NCBI RefSeq assembly: GCF_039372665.1
Contig: NZ_CP134994.1
Span: forward strand, 248,001-312,000
DNA length: 64,000 bases
Direction: 5' to 3'
DNA from: Buchnera aphidicola (Ceratovacuna keduensis)
GTDB lineage: Bacteria > Pseudomonadota > Gammaproteobacteria > Enterobacterales > Enterobacteriaceae
Below, one piece after another: positions 1 through 8,156 of the stretch; the stretch's first letter is position 1, and each line of letters opens with the position of its first letter. A program made the position numbers and the translations under genes. Below the pieces are notes generated by a model, which did not search any database, was not told where the DNA came from, and saw nothing but the letters and a program-made list of their open reading frames with translations.

Positions 1-211
1 ATCAGGTACTAAAAACATAGTTATAAATAGAGGAAATGAAACAATAAAATTTTCAGGAATAATAAACCCTGATAATATAAAAAAAAATAATAAAATAATT
101 TCTACAAGAGTAGCAGATATAAAAGTAGAATACTTTAGAAATGATTATATAAAAGACATAGAAAAAATGGGTTGGTGGCAAAGATTTATTTTACATGTCA
201 TACCAATATAA
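1..211 (+). CDS. flgH: Flagellar L-ring protein FlgH, 3' part (cut by window start)
   Basis: This is the C-terminal part of the outer-membrane L-ring lipoprotein of the flagellar basal body. The first complete codon is at base 2 and the stop is TAA at 209-211. The visible segment contains ETIKFSGIINP, TRVADIKVEY and MGWWQRF, which line up with the end of E. coli FlgH (ETIRFSGVVNP, QVADARIEY, MGWLQRF). The lipoprotein signal lies outside the window. It is followed by flgI after about 96 bases, the ancestral order. In Buchnera, basal bodies without filaments are thought to act as an export apparatus. Confidence 0.9.
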   Translation, partial: SGTKNIVINRGNETIKFSGIINPDNIKKNNKIISTRVADIKVEYFRNDYIKDIEKMGWWQRFILHVIPI

Positions 212-307
212 AAATTTATATTATTTTAATATTATATAATATTATATTAAATATAATAAAAAATTATTTTGTATAAAAATATTTTTATATACATATAAAA
301 AACATAA

Positions 308-1369
308 ATGAAAAAAATATTAATTTTTAGTAAAATACTTATATCATTATTATTTTTATTTAATAGTACATTTTCTTTTGCAGAAAAAATTAAAGATTTA
401 ACTAATATAAATGGTATAAGAGATAATCAATTAATAGGATATGGACTTGTAGTAGGTTTAGATGGAACTGGAGATTCAATTTCACAAGCTCCTTTTACTC
501 TATATGCTTTAAAAAACATATTATATAAATTAGGAACAACTATAAAAAAAAATAATAATATGCAATTAAAAAATATAGCCTCAGTAATGGTGACTACGGA
601 ATTACCATTATTTTCTGAAATAGGAGAAAAGATAGATGTAAGAGTTTCATCTATAGGAAATTGTAAAAGTTTAGAAGGAGGAACCTTAATATTAACGCCA
701 TTAAAAGGAATAGATAATAAAATTTATGCAATAGCTCAAGGTAAAGTAATAATAGACAAAAAAGATGAAAAAAAAAATAAAAATTTTAATTTAAATTTAA
801 ATACACCTAAAAATTCTGGAAAAATATTAAATGGAGGTAATATTGAAAAAATAGTAGAAAATAATTTTTATAATAAAAAAGTAATAAATTTACAACTAAA
901 ATATGAAAATTTTATATTAGCAAAAAAAATTAGTGATGAAATAAATAAATATTATCCAAATACGGCAATGCCTATAAATTCTAAAAAAATAACTATATTA
1001 AATGATAAAAAAACAAATTATAATATAGTAGAAATTATATCTAATATACAAAATATAAATGTAAAAGTTCCAACAGAACCAAAAATCTTTATAAATAAAA
1101 ATAATGGATTAATAATAACAAACAGCAAAATAAAAGTAGAACCATGTAATATAAATTACAAAAATTTATATATAAATTTACAAGAAAACATTAAAAAAAC
1201 TACTAAACAAATTAAAGAAAATCAAATAATAATAAATAGCGGTGTTTTATTAGAAGATATATTACCAATGTTAAAAACTTTTAAAATAGAAACAAATGAA
1301 ATTATAGAAATATTAAAAATATTAAAGTCATCAAAATGTTTATCAGCTAAAATAGAAATACTAAAATGA
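308..1369 (+). CDS. flgI: Flagellar P-ring protein FlgI
   Basis: FlgI forms the periplasmic P ring around the flagellar rod. At 353 residues it is near the usual length (about 365). Residues 1-25 are a Sec signal peptide: MKK, a hydrophobic core and a plausible cleavage after SFA, so the mature protein starts EKIKDLT as in E. coli ERIRDLT. The family signature NQLIGYGLVVGLDGTGDS follows directly. Later segments (VMVTTELP, GGTLILTPL, AIAQGKVII) are also typical. The stop codon overlaps the flgJ start (ATGA), indicating translational coupling. Retention of the P-ring protein in a non-motile symbiont fits the Buchnera basal-body export apparatus. Confidence 0.96.
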   Translation: MKKILIFSKILISLLFLFNSTFSFAEKIKDLTNINGIRDNQLIGYGLVVGLDGTGDSISQAPFTLYALKNILYKLGTTIKKNNNMQLKNIASVMVTTELPLFSEIGEKIDVRVSSIGNCKSLEGGTLILTPLKGIDNKIYAIAQGKVIIDKKDEKKNKNFNLNLNTPKNSGKILNGGNIEKIVENNFYNKKVINLQLKYENFILAKKISDEINKYYPNTAMPINSKKITILNDKKTNYNIVEIISNIQNINVKVPTEPKIFINKNNGLIITNSKIKVEPCNINYKNLYINLQENIKKTTKQIKENQIIINSGVLLEDILPMLKTFKIETNEIIEILKILKSSKCLSAKIEILK

Positions 1370-1626
1370 AAATATTAGACAATCAAAATAATATAATAAA
1401 ATTTAATAATATATATAAAGAACAAAAAAAAAATTCTAATATTGTAAAAGAAAAAATAGAAGAAATATTTATAAAAATACTTTTAAAAAATATTAGATTA
1501 ACAATTCCTAAAAATGAATTGTTTAATGAAAAAAAAAATGAAGTTTATAATGAAATATATGATCAAAAAATATCTGAAATTATTAGTAAAAGAGGATTAA
1601 ATATAATAAATAATAAAAATAATTAA
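1366..1626 (+). CDS. flgJ: FlgJ rod-cap domain only (muramidase domain absent)
   Basis: The product is 86 residues, against about 313 in E. coli. The stretch IEEIFIKILLKNIR, then PKNELF and YDQKISEIIS, matches the N-terminal rod-capping domain (E. coli VEGMFVQMMLKSMR, PKDGLF, YDQQIAQQM). The C-terminal peptidoglycan-hydrolase domain is missing entirely, and the next gene is convergent rne, so flgK has also gone from this position. It overlaps flgI by four bases. A FlgJ without muramidase could still cap the rod but could not locally open peptidoglycan. A short FlgJ is, as far as I recall, usual in Buchnera. Confidence 0.85.
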   Translation: MKILDNQNNIIKFNNIYKEQKKNSNIVKEKIEEIFIKILLKNIRLTIPKNELFNEKKNEVYNEIYDQKISEIISKRGLNIINNKNN

Positions 1627-1648
1627 AAAATATGTTTATTTAAAAACA

Positions 1649-1688
1649 GCAGGAGAAAATATATAATTAAAAATATAAACACTCCTGC
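1649..1688. terminator. Stem-loop between convergent flgJ and rne
   Basis: A 7-bp perfect stem GCAGGAG (1649-1655) and CTCCTGC (1682-1688) lies between two converging genes in a background almost without G or C. The 26-base loop is long, so the helix is weaker than the other terminators here. Bidirectional termination is inferred from position. Confidence 0.5.
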
Positions 1689-1755
1689 AAAAAACATAAA
1701 ATTTATAAAAAAAATAATTTTATTTTTAATTAAAAATAAAAAATGTAATTTTTTT

Positions 1756-3306
1756 TTAATATATTATCATAGTATTATTAGTATTATATTTTTTTATAAT
1801 TTTTTTTAATATATTTTTTTTTTTTTTATTTTTACATAAACCAAAAATAAAAAAATTTGGATATTTTATTTTTTTACTAAAAAATATTATAATCTTTTTA
1901 TTTTTTTCTATTTTTTTTATATTATTAATATAATTTATTTTATTATTTTTAAAACATATATTAGTTTTTTCTGGAACAATTATATTAACTTCATAAACAT
2001 TATCTTTATAAATTTCTTCTTCTACTAATCTAAATATTGATAATAAAAAAGATTCTTTATCTACTAATAAACCATCACCATTACATTTATTGCATAAATA
2101 ATAATTATATATTTGCAATACAGAACTTAATCTTTGTCTAGACATTTCTAATAATCCAAATTTAGATATATCACCTATTTCAATTTTAGCTTTATCCATT
2201 TTAATTAATTTTTTCAATCTATTTTTTAAAATTTTTTTATTATTTAAAAATTCCATATCTATTAAATCTATTACTATTAAACCTCCTAGATTTCTAATTT
2301 TTATTTGATAAAATATTTCTTCTATAGCTTCCATATTAGTATTAAAAGCTGTATCTTCTATACTATTGTATTTTTTAGATCTAAAAGAATTAATATCAAT
2401 TGCAGTTAATGCTTCAGTACTATCTATAGTAATATATCCACCAGATCTTAACATTATTTTTCTTTTAAACAAATTATTAATTTTAGATTCTATTTTATAA
2501 AAACTAAACAATGGAATATTTTTATTATATATTTTTATATTTTTTAAAAAAGAAATATTACTTATATAAAAAAAATATCTATAAATTTTTTTTAATATTT
2601 TTGGATTATCTATAATTATTTCGTCTGTATCTTTATGCAAACAATCTTTAAAAGTCTTTATTACTATATCATTTTCTTTATAAACTAAACCTGGAGATTT
2701 TATGCTTTTATAGTTTTTTTTTATTTTATTCCATAATTTTATTTTTATATCTATTTCTTTTTGAAGTGATTCTATTGAAACTTTTAAACCTTCTGTTCTA
2801 ATTATAAAACCCATATTATTAGGAACTTTAATAAAAGAAATAAAATTTTTTATTCTATTTCTACAATCTCCTGTTATTTTTTTAGATATTCCTTCTTTAT
2901 TTATACTATTAGGCATTAAAACAGAATATATTCCAGGTAAGCTTATATATGTAGTTAAAAATGCTCCTTTATTTTTAGTTTCTTCTTTAATAACTTGTAC
3001 TAATATATCTAAATTTAATTGAAAAAAGTTATTTTTATCTTTATAATTTATATAATTATAAATATTATAATATAAATCAAAATTATATATTTCTTTTATA
3101 GGAAGAAATCCATTTTTTTTTACACCATAATTTATAAAAAAAGCATCTAAACTTTTTTCAAATTTTACTATTTTTCCTTTATATATATTATGCTTATTTT
3201 TTTTATTTATATTGTTTTCTATATTTAAATGACATAATTTGTCATTATCTAATATTGCTATTCTCGTTTCTTCTTTTTCAACAGAATTTATTAACATTAT
3301 TTTCAT
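1756..3306 (-). CDS. rne: Ribonuclease E, catalytic half only
   Basis: This endoribonuclease starts mRNA decay and processes rRNA and tRNA. The 516 residues match only the N-terminal catalytic region of E. coli RNase E (about 1061 residues). An S1 domain lies near residues 35-120 (IYKGKI, KKNGFLPIKEI). The DNase I-like metal site is intact, with the two Asp motifs TAIDIN and VIDLIDM. The zinc-link CNKC is present near residue 405. Nothing follows the small domain, so the membrane anchor and the sites for RhlB helicase, enolase and PNPase are missing. RNase G is a similar length, but the rne-rluC divergent arrangement identifies this as rne. Confidence 0.95.
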   Translation of the reverse strand: MKIMLINSVEKEETRIAILDNDKLCHLNIENNINKKNKHNIYKGKIVKFEKSLDAFFINYGVKKNGFLPIKEIYNFDLYYNIYNYINYKDKNNFFQLNLDILVQVIKEETKNKGAFLTTYISLPGIYSVLMPNSINKEGISKKITGDCRNRIKNFISFIKVPNNMGFIIRTEGLKVSIESLQKEIDIKIKLWNKIKKNYKSIKSPGLVYKENDIVIKTFKDCLHKDTDEIIIDNPKILKKIYRYFFYISNISFLKNIKIYNKNIPLFSFYKIESKINNLFKRKIMLRSGGYITIDSTEALTAIDINSFRSKKYNSIEDTAFNTNMEAIEEIFYQIKIRNLGGLIVIDLIDMEFLNNKKILKNRLKKLIKMDKAKIEIGDISKFGLLEMSRQRLSSVLQIYNYYLCNKCNGDGLLVDKESFLLSIFRLVEEEIYKDNVYEVNIIVPEKTNICFKNNKINYINNIKKIEKNKKIIIFFSKKIKYPNFFIFGLCKNKKKKNILKKIIKKYNTNNTMIIY

Positions 3307-3460
3307 GAAATTATATTTTATACCTATAAAATAATAAAAAAATATATTAACACAATATTAACACTATCAAAAATTTTTAAACAAAAATAAAATTTTATAT
3401 ACATATAAAAATATATAAAATTAAATATATAATAAAAATATTTAATTATTTTAAAAAAAA

Positions 3461-4378
3461 ATGAAAAATAAATATACAAATGTAAAAAAAATATTAATAA
3501 AAGAAAATTCAATAGGACAAAGAGTAGATAATTTTATTAAAAAAAAATTTAAAAAAATTTCTAAAAATGCAATATATACAATGATAAGAAAAGGAAGAAT
3601 AAGAATAAATAAAAAAAGAATAAAAGCAAAAAATAAATTAAAAAAAAATGATATAATAAGAATTCCTCCAATATATAAAACATATAAAAATAAAAAAAAA
3701 AAAATATGTATAAAATATTATAAAAAACTTATAAAAAAAAGAATTTTATATGAAGATAAATATTTAATAATAATAAATAAACCTAAAAAACTTGCTGTAC
3801 ATGGAGGAAGTGGAATAAATTTTGGAATAATAGAAATAATAAGATTTATATATCCTACAGAAAAAAATTTAGAATTAGTTCATAGATTAGATAAAGAAAC
3901 TTCAGGAATACTTATAATATCAAAAAAAAAATTTGCATTAAAATCATTACATGAACAAATTAAAAATAGAACTACAAAAAAAACATATATAGCAGCTGTA
4001 CATGGAACTTGGCCAAAAGAAAGAAAAGTAGTAAAACTTCCTTTATTAAAAACTAAAAATATATTTGGAAAAAGATTAGTAATAGTTAAAAAAAATGGAA
4101 AAATGTCAGAAACAAAATTTAAAATAAAAAAAAAATATGAAAATATTACAATATTAAAAATAAGACCAATAACAGGAAGAACACATCAAATAAGAGTGCA
4201 TACATCAAAAATTGGATATCCAATAGTAAACGATAATAGATATGGAAATAGAAATTTAGATAAAAAAGTTAACATAAATAATAAAAACTTGTGTTTACAT
4301 GCATGTAAATTTTCTTTTATACACCCTAAAACAAATAAAAAAATTAATATAATATCTAATGAAAAAATAATTTTTTAA
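3461..4378 (+). CDS. rluC: 23S rRNA pseudouridine synthase RluC
   Basis: RluC makes pseudouridines 955, 2504 and 2580 in 23S rRNA. An S4-like RNA-binding domain spans roughly residues 18-75 (GQRVDNFI, IRKGRIRINKKRIK). The RluA-family catalytic loop HRLDKETSG places the catalytic Asp at residue 144, the same number as in E. coli. RPITGRTHQIRVH follows. Divergent placement from rne, and rpmF directly downstream, distinguish it from the paralogue RluD at 38128-39075. Length is 305 residues against about 319. Confidence 0.95.
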   Translation: MKNKYTNVKKILIKENSIGQRVDNFIKKKFKKISKNAIYTMIRKGRIRINKKRIKAKNKLKKNDIIRIPPIYKTYKNKKKKICIKYYKKLIKKRILYEDKYLIIINKPKKLAVHGGSGINFGIIEIIRFIYPTEKNLELVHRLDKETSGILIISKKKFALKSLHEQIKNRTTKKTYIAAVHGTWPKERKVVKLPLLKTKNIFGKRLVIVKKNGKMSETKFKIKKKYENITILKIRPITGRTHQIRVHTSKIGYPIVNDNRYGNRNLDKKVNINNKNLCLHACKFSFIHPKTNKKINIISNEKIIF

Positions 4379-4417
4379 AATATTAATAAAAATTATTTAA
4401 TAAAATTAAGGAAAAAA

Positions 4418-4582
4418 ATGGCTGTACAAAAAAGTAAACATTCTAGATCTAAAAGAGATATGAGAAGATCTCAAGACAAATGTAAAATAATTCAAATATC
4501 TATAGATAAAAGTTCTAAAGAAAAACATATAAGACATCATATTACAAAAAAAAACTTTTATAAAGGCAAGAAAATTTTTTAA
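4418..4582 (+). CDS. rpmF: 50S ribosomal protein L32
   Basis: This 54-residue protein starts MAVQKSKHSRSKRDMRRS, matching L32 (MAVQQNKPTRSKRGMRRS), and continues with SKEKHIRHHIT. A clear ribosome-binding site (AAGGA) lies about 7 bases before the ATG. It follows rluC by 39 bases, as expected from the E. coli order, but plsX and fabH, which normally come next, are missing. A long perfect hairpin lies just downstream (4591-4631). Confidence 0.96.
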   Translation: MAVQKSKHSRSKRDMRRSQDKCKIIQISIDKSSKEKHIRHHITKKNFYKGKKIF

Positions 4583-4590
4583 AAAATATA

Positions 4591-4631
4591 ATAAATTCTA
4601 TATGAAAATTGTTTTATCATATAGAATTTAT
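4591..4631 (+). terminator. Perfect 15-bp hairpin after rpmF
   Basis: ATAAATTCTATATGA (4591-4605) is exactly complementary to 4617-4631, with an 11-base loop. It starts 8 bases after the rpmF stop and ends 45 bases before fabD. It could be an intrinsic terminator, or an RNA-processing or stabilising element between the ribosomal-protein and fatty-acid genes. No long U-run directly follows, so the terminator role is uncertain. Confidence 0.6.
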
Positions 4632-4676
4632 TTAAAAATATATATTTTTAATAATAAAATATGGAAATAAAAAAAA

Positions 4677-5597
4677 ATGAATTTTTCAATAATTTTTCCA
4701 GGTCAAAGTAAATATAATAAAAATAAATTAATTAAATTATATAAATATGACAATTCAATAAAAAATACGTTTGAAGAAGCTTCAGAAATAATAAAATATA
4801 ATATTTGGAAAAATATTTATAAAAATTCTATAGAAAAAATAAAAAATAGATATTTTCAACCAATAATAATAACAATATCAATTGCAATATATAAATTGTT
4901 TATAAAACACATAGATGCAAAACCTAAAATAATTGCTGGTCATAGTTTAGGAGAATATTCATCATTAATATGCTCAAATTCTATAAATTTTAAAACTTGT
5001 TTATTATTGGTAAAAAAAAGAGGAAAACTAATGGAAAAAATATCTAAAAAAAAATTTAATACAAATTTAATATTTGGTTTAACAGAAAAAAAAGTATTAA
5101 AAATTTGTAAAAAATGTTCAAATAACAATATAGTAGAAATATCCAGTGTAAATTCAAAAAAAATAATTACTATTACAGGAGATTCAAAAGCAGTAAAATT
5201 AGCTGTAAAATTATGTAAAAAAAAAAAATCTAAAAAAATTTTATCTTTACCAATATATGTACCTATACACTGTAAAATACTAAAATCTATAAAAGATAAA
5301 TATTTTAATTTAATAAAAAAAATAAATTTTAAAAATCCAATTTACAATATAATAAATAATGTAGACGCAAAAAATATATATAAAAAAAATAATATAAAGA
5401 AATATTTATGTAAACAATTATATAAAAAAGTTAAGTGGAAAGAATGTATTGACTATATTATAAAAAAAAATGTAAAATTATTTATAGAAATTAGTACTAA
5501 TAAAATTTTTATAAAAAAAAATAATAATTTTATAAAAACAATAACTATAAATAGTAAAAAAAATATTTTATATGCAAAAAAAATAATACAAATATGA
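4677..5597 (+). CDS. fabD: Malonyl-CoA:ACP transacylase FabD
   Basis: FabD transfers malonyl from CoA to acyl carrier protein. At 306 residues it is close to E. coli (309). The nucleophile motif GHSLGEY places Ser90, with the partner His198 in VPIHC and the substrate-carboxylate Arg115 in KRGKLM. The N-terminal FPGQ is kept, but the usual GQGSQ has become GQSKY, leaving the first Gln (Q10). The start has GGA about 11 bases upstream. Its last four bases overlap fabG (ATGA). plsX and fabH are absent upstream, so this is a remnant of the fab cluster. Confidence 0.94.
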   Translation: MNFSIIFPGQSKYNKNKLIKLYKYDNSIKNTFEEASEIIKYNIWKNIYKNSIEKIKNRYFQPIIITISIAIYKLFIKHIDAKPKIIAGHSLGEYSSLICSNSINFKTCLLLVKKRGKLMEKISKKKFNTNLIFGLTEKKVLKICKKCSNNNIVEISSVNSKKIITITGDSKAVKLAVKLCKKKKSKKILSLPIYVPIHCKILKSIKDKYFNLIKKINFKNPIYNIINNVDAKNIYKKNNIKKYLCKQLYKKVKWKECIDYIIKKNVKLFIEISTNKIFIKKNNNFIKTITINSKKNILYAKKIIQI

Positions 5598-6322
5598 AAA
5601 AAAAAGTAGCTATAATAACTGGTGCAAATTCAGGAATAGGAAAAGAAATATCTAAAAAATTATCTAAAAAAGGAATAATAGTAATAGGAACTACATCATC
5701 TAAAAATGGACTAATAAATATGAAAAAATTTATTAAAAATAAAAAACAACGATTTTTAATAAATTTTAAAAAACCTAAAAATATTAAAAAAATAATATCA
5801 AAAATTTATAATAGATTTGGATCTATAGATATATTAATAAATAATACAGGATCAAAAAAAGATAAAATTATATTAAATATGACAAAAAAAAATTGGTCAG
5901 ACATAATTAAAATTAATTTAACATCTACATTTTTAATGTCTAAAAATATAATAAAATATATGATCAAAAATAAATATGGAAGAATAGTTCATATTAGCTC
6001 TATAATAGGAAATATTGGAAATATAGGTCAATCAAATTATTCTGCATCAAAATATGGAATTATAGGATTTAATAAATCATTAGCTTTAGAAGTAGCAAAA
6101 TATGGAATTACTTCTAATGTTATATCTCCAGGTTTTATAAAAACTAAAATGACAAAAAAAATAAAAAAAGAAAAAAAAAATATATATATTAAAAAAATAC
6201 CAGTAAAAAGATTTGGAACAGTAAAAGATGTAGAAAATGTAATAACATTTCTTATATCAAAAAAATCTTCTTATATAACAGGTCAAACAATACATGTAAA
6301 TGGCGGAATGTACATGGAATGA
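5594..6322 (+). CDS. fabG: 3-oxoacyl-ACP reductase FabG
   Basis: FabG is the NADPH-dependent ketoreductase of fatty acid elongation, an SDR-family enzyme. The cofactor motif TGANSGIG is at residues 9-16, NNTG replaces the usual NNAG, and the catalytic Ser136, Tyr149 and Lys153 (SIIG, YSASK) match E. coli Ser138, Tyr151 and Lys155. Length is 242 against 244. It is coupled to fabD upstream by a 4-base overlap and followed after 17 bases by acpP. No condensing enzyme gene follows acpP here. Confidence 0.95.
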   Translation: MKKKVAIITGANSGIGKEISKKLSKKGIIVIGTTSSKNGLINMKKFIKNKKQRFLINFKKPKNIKKIISKIYNRFGSIDILINNTGSKKDKIILNMTKKNWSDIIKINLTSTFLMSKNIIKYMIKNKYGRIVHISSIIGNIGNIGQSNYSASKYGIIGFNKSLALEVAKYGITSNVISPGFIKTKMTKKIKKEKKNIYIKKIPVKRFGTVKDVENVITFLISKKSSYITGQTIHVNGGMYME

Positions 6323-6339
6323 AAATATTAAGGAAAAAA

Positions 6340-6594
6340 ATGAAAAAAATTAAAAATATTATAAAAAATATTATATCTAAACAATTTAAAATAAATATAA
6401 AAAAAATAAAAAATAATTTTTCTTTAGAAAAAAATTATGATATAGATTCTTTAGAAAAAATAGAATTTATAATGAGATTAGAAGAAAAATTTGATATAAA
6501 AATAAAAGATAAAGAAATAGAAAAATTACAAACTATAACAGATATTGAAAAATATATAATAAAAAAAAATAAAATTAAAAAAAAATTATTATAA
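6340..6594 (+). CDS. acpP: Acyl carrier protein, unusually basic
   Basis: This is the carrier of acyl intermediates through a phosphopantetheine on a DSL serine. I choose ATG 6340 rather than the in-frame ATG at 6319 because AAGGA sits just before it and it puts the DSL serine at residue 37 (counting Met), as in E. coli. The protein is then 84 residues. Helix II (SLEKIEFIMRLEEKFD) is recognisable and keeps several acids. The whole protein has about 24 basic and 13 acidic residues, whereas ACPs are normally strongly acidic. It lies directly after fabG; fabF and tmk are missing downstream. Confidence 0.92.
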   Translation: MKKIKNIIKNIISKQFKINIKKIKNNFSLEKNYDIDSLEKIEFIMRLEEKFDIKIKDKEIEKLQTITDIEKYIIKKNKIKKKLL

Positions 6595-7145
6595 ATATAA
6601 AAAACAAATTTATATTATTAAAAAAAATAAATAATATAAAAATAAAAATATTAAAATGTTTAAAAAAATGTTAAAAAATGTCTTAAAAAAAATAAAATTT
6701 ATAATAAAAATATCAAAAATTTATATAAATTATAAAAATATAAATTAAAAATAAAAATTTTTATAATAAAATAAAAATATTACTATTTTTTATTAAACAG
6801 TAATAGAATTATTTATAAAAAAATATTTTTATATTTAAAAAAAATATATTTTTTTAATAATTTTTTTATATAAACAAAATTTATAAAACAAAATATTAAA
6901 AAAAGTATATAAAATATTTTATATAAAAAAATAACCATATTTGAATATATATTTTTATATATTATATATAATAATTAATATAATAAAAAATAAAAAAATA
7001 TATATAATAAAAAAATATATAATTTTTTTAAAAGTTATTAAAATTATATTTAATAAACATAAAAATATATAAAAAATAATTATAAATTCTTCTTTATAAA
7101 AAAAATATAAAAAATTTAAAAAAAAATTATATTTTGGTTAAAAAA
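6595..7145. other. Gene-free spacer where tmk would be expected
   Basis: About 550 bases of almost pure A and T between acpP and holB. In E. coli-like order this interval holds fabF, pabC, mltG (yceG) and tmk. I see no ORF, no P-loop motif of thymidylate kinase in any frame, and no tRNA. The only structure noted is a 7-bp stem TATTACT/AGTAATA at 6778-6805, possibly the terminator of the fab-acpP operon. Confidence 0.8.
6778..6805 (+). terminator. Possible weak terminator of the fab operon
   Basis: TATTACT (6778-6784) pairs with AGTAATA (6799-6805) across a 14-base loop. It carries one of the few G/C pairs in this AT-only spacer. A terminator role is inferred from its place about 185 bases after acpP; such stems arise easily by chance at this base composition. 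Confidence 0.3.
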
Positions 7146-8144
7146 ATGAAAAATAAATTATATCCATGGTTATTAAAATATTATAAAAAAATAATAAAAA
7201 TGTTGAAAAAAAGACAACACCATTCTATATTGATAAATTCTGATAAAAATTTAGGAATTAATAAACTTGTTCTAAATATAAAAAAATGGATATTTTGTGA
7301 AAATATAAAAAAAGAATTTTTTTGTAATAAATGTATTAAATGTAATTTAATAGAAAAAAAAAAATTTTTTGATATATATTATCTAAAATTATTCAAAAAA
7401 ATTAAAATAAATAATTTAAGAGAAATAATAAAAAAAATATTACTTACACCTCAATATAGTAATAAAAAAGTAATATATATAGAACATTCAGAATTATTGA
7501 CAGAACTAGAAAGTAATACATTACTAAAAATAATTGAAGAACCTCCAAAAAATACAATATTTTTTTTGCAAACAAATAAAATAAAAAATATAATATCTAC
7601 TTTAAAAAGTAGACTATATATAATAAATATATTTAATGAAAAAAAAAAAAAAAATATAAAATGGCTATTAAAAAATACAAATTTTAACTATAAAAAATGT
7701 AAACAAGCAATAGAAATTAGTAACAATATTCCATTACTTGCAAAAAAAATATTATTAGGAAATTCATGGAAAATAAGAAAATATTTTTATAAATGTTTAC
7801 TTAAAAAAATAAAAAAAAAAAAATTAATAGATCTTTTAAATATAATAAAAAAAGAATTTATAATTTTTTTTTTAAATTTAATATATACAATATTTTTAGA
7901 TTCAATAAAATATAAAAAAAAAATGTTTAATTTTATAATCAACATAGATCAAAAAAAATTAATTATTTTTATATCAAAAAAATTTAAAAAAAAAATAATA
8001 TATAAAAGTATAAATTCATGGATGCAATTTGAAAAAAATATATTAAATATAAATAGAATAAATTATGAATTAGTTTTGTTAGAACAAATTTTTAAATGGG
8101 AAAAAATATTAAAAAATAATGTTAACAATATACTACTACCATAA
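7146..8144 (+). CDS. holB: DNA polymerase III delta prime subunit HolB
   Basis: This is the clamp-loader subunit that helps open the sliding clamp. I prefer ATG 7146, giving 332 residues beginning MKNKLYPWL like E. coli MRWYPWL; a TTG four codons upstream (7134) is the alternative. The zinc-module cysteines FCNKCIKC, the helix ending TLLKIIEEPP and the SRC-like loop LKSRL are characteristic. As in other delta prime proteins there is no working Walker A. It is followed after 12 bases by the TatD-type nuclease gene. The delta subunit, holA, is also in this window. Confidence 0.92.
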   Translation: MKNKLYPWLLKYYKKIIKMLKKRQHHSILINSDKNLGINKLVLNIKKWIFCENIKKEFFCNKCIKCNLIEKKKFFDIYYLKLFKKIKINNLREIIKKILLTPQYSNKKVIYIEHSELLTELESNTLLKIIEEPPKNTIFFLQTNKIKNIISTLKSRLYIINIFNEKKKKNIKWLLKNTNFNYKKCKQAIEISNNIPLLAKKILLGNSWKIRKYFYKCLLKKIKKKKLIDLLNIIKKEFIIFFLNLIYTIFLDSIKYKKKMFNFIINIDQKKLIIFISKKFKKKIIYKSINSWMQFEKNILNINRINYELVLLEQIFKWEKILKNNVNNILLP

Positions 8145-8156
8145 GTGTAAAAAAAA

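Noticed and set aside
3324-3512. 62-codon minus-strand ORF in the rne-rluC spacer
   Set aside because: It overlaps the rluC start and has only aromatic/aliphatic codons expected from AT sequence; no family resemblance.
6319-6339. Earlier in-frame ATG for acpP overlapping fabG
   Set aside because: It would add seven residues (MKILRKK) and shift the DSL serine from residue 37; the AAGGA site serves ATG 6340.
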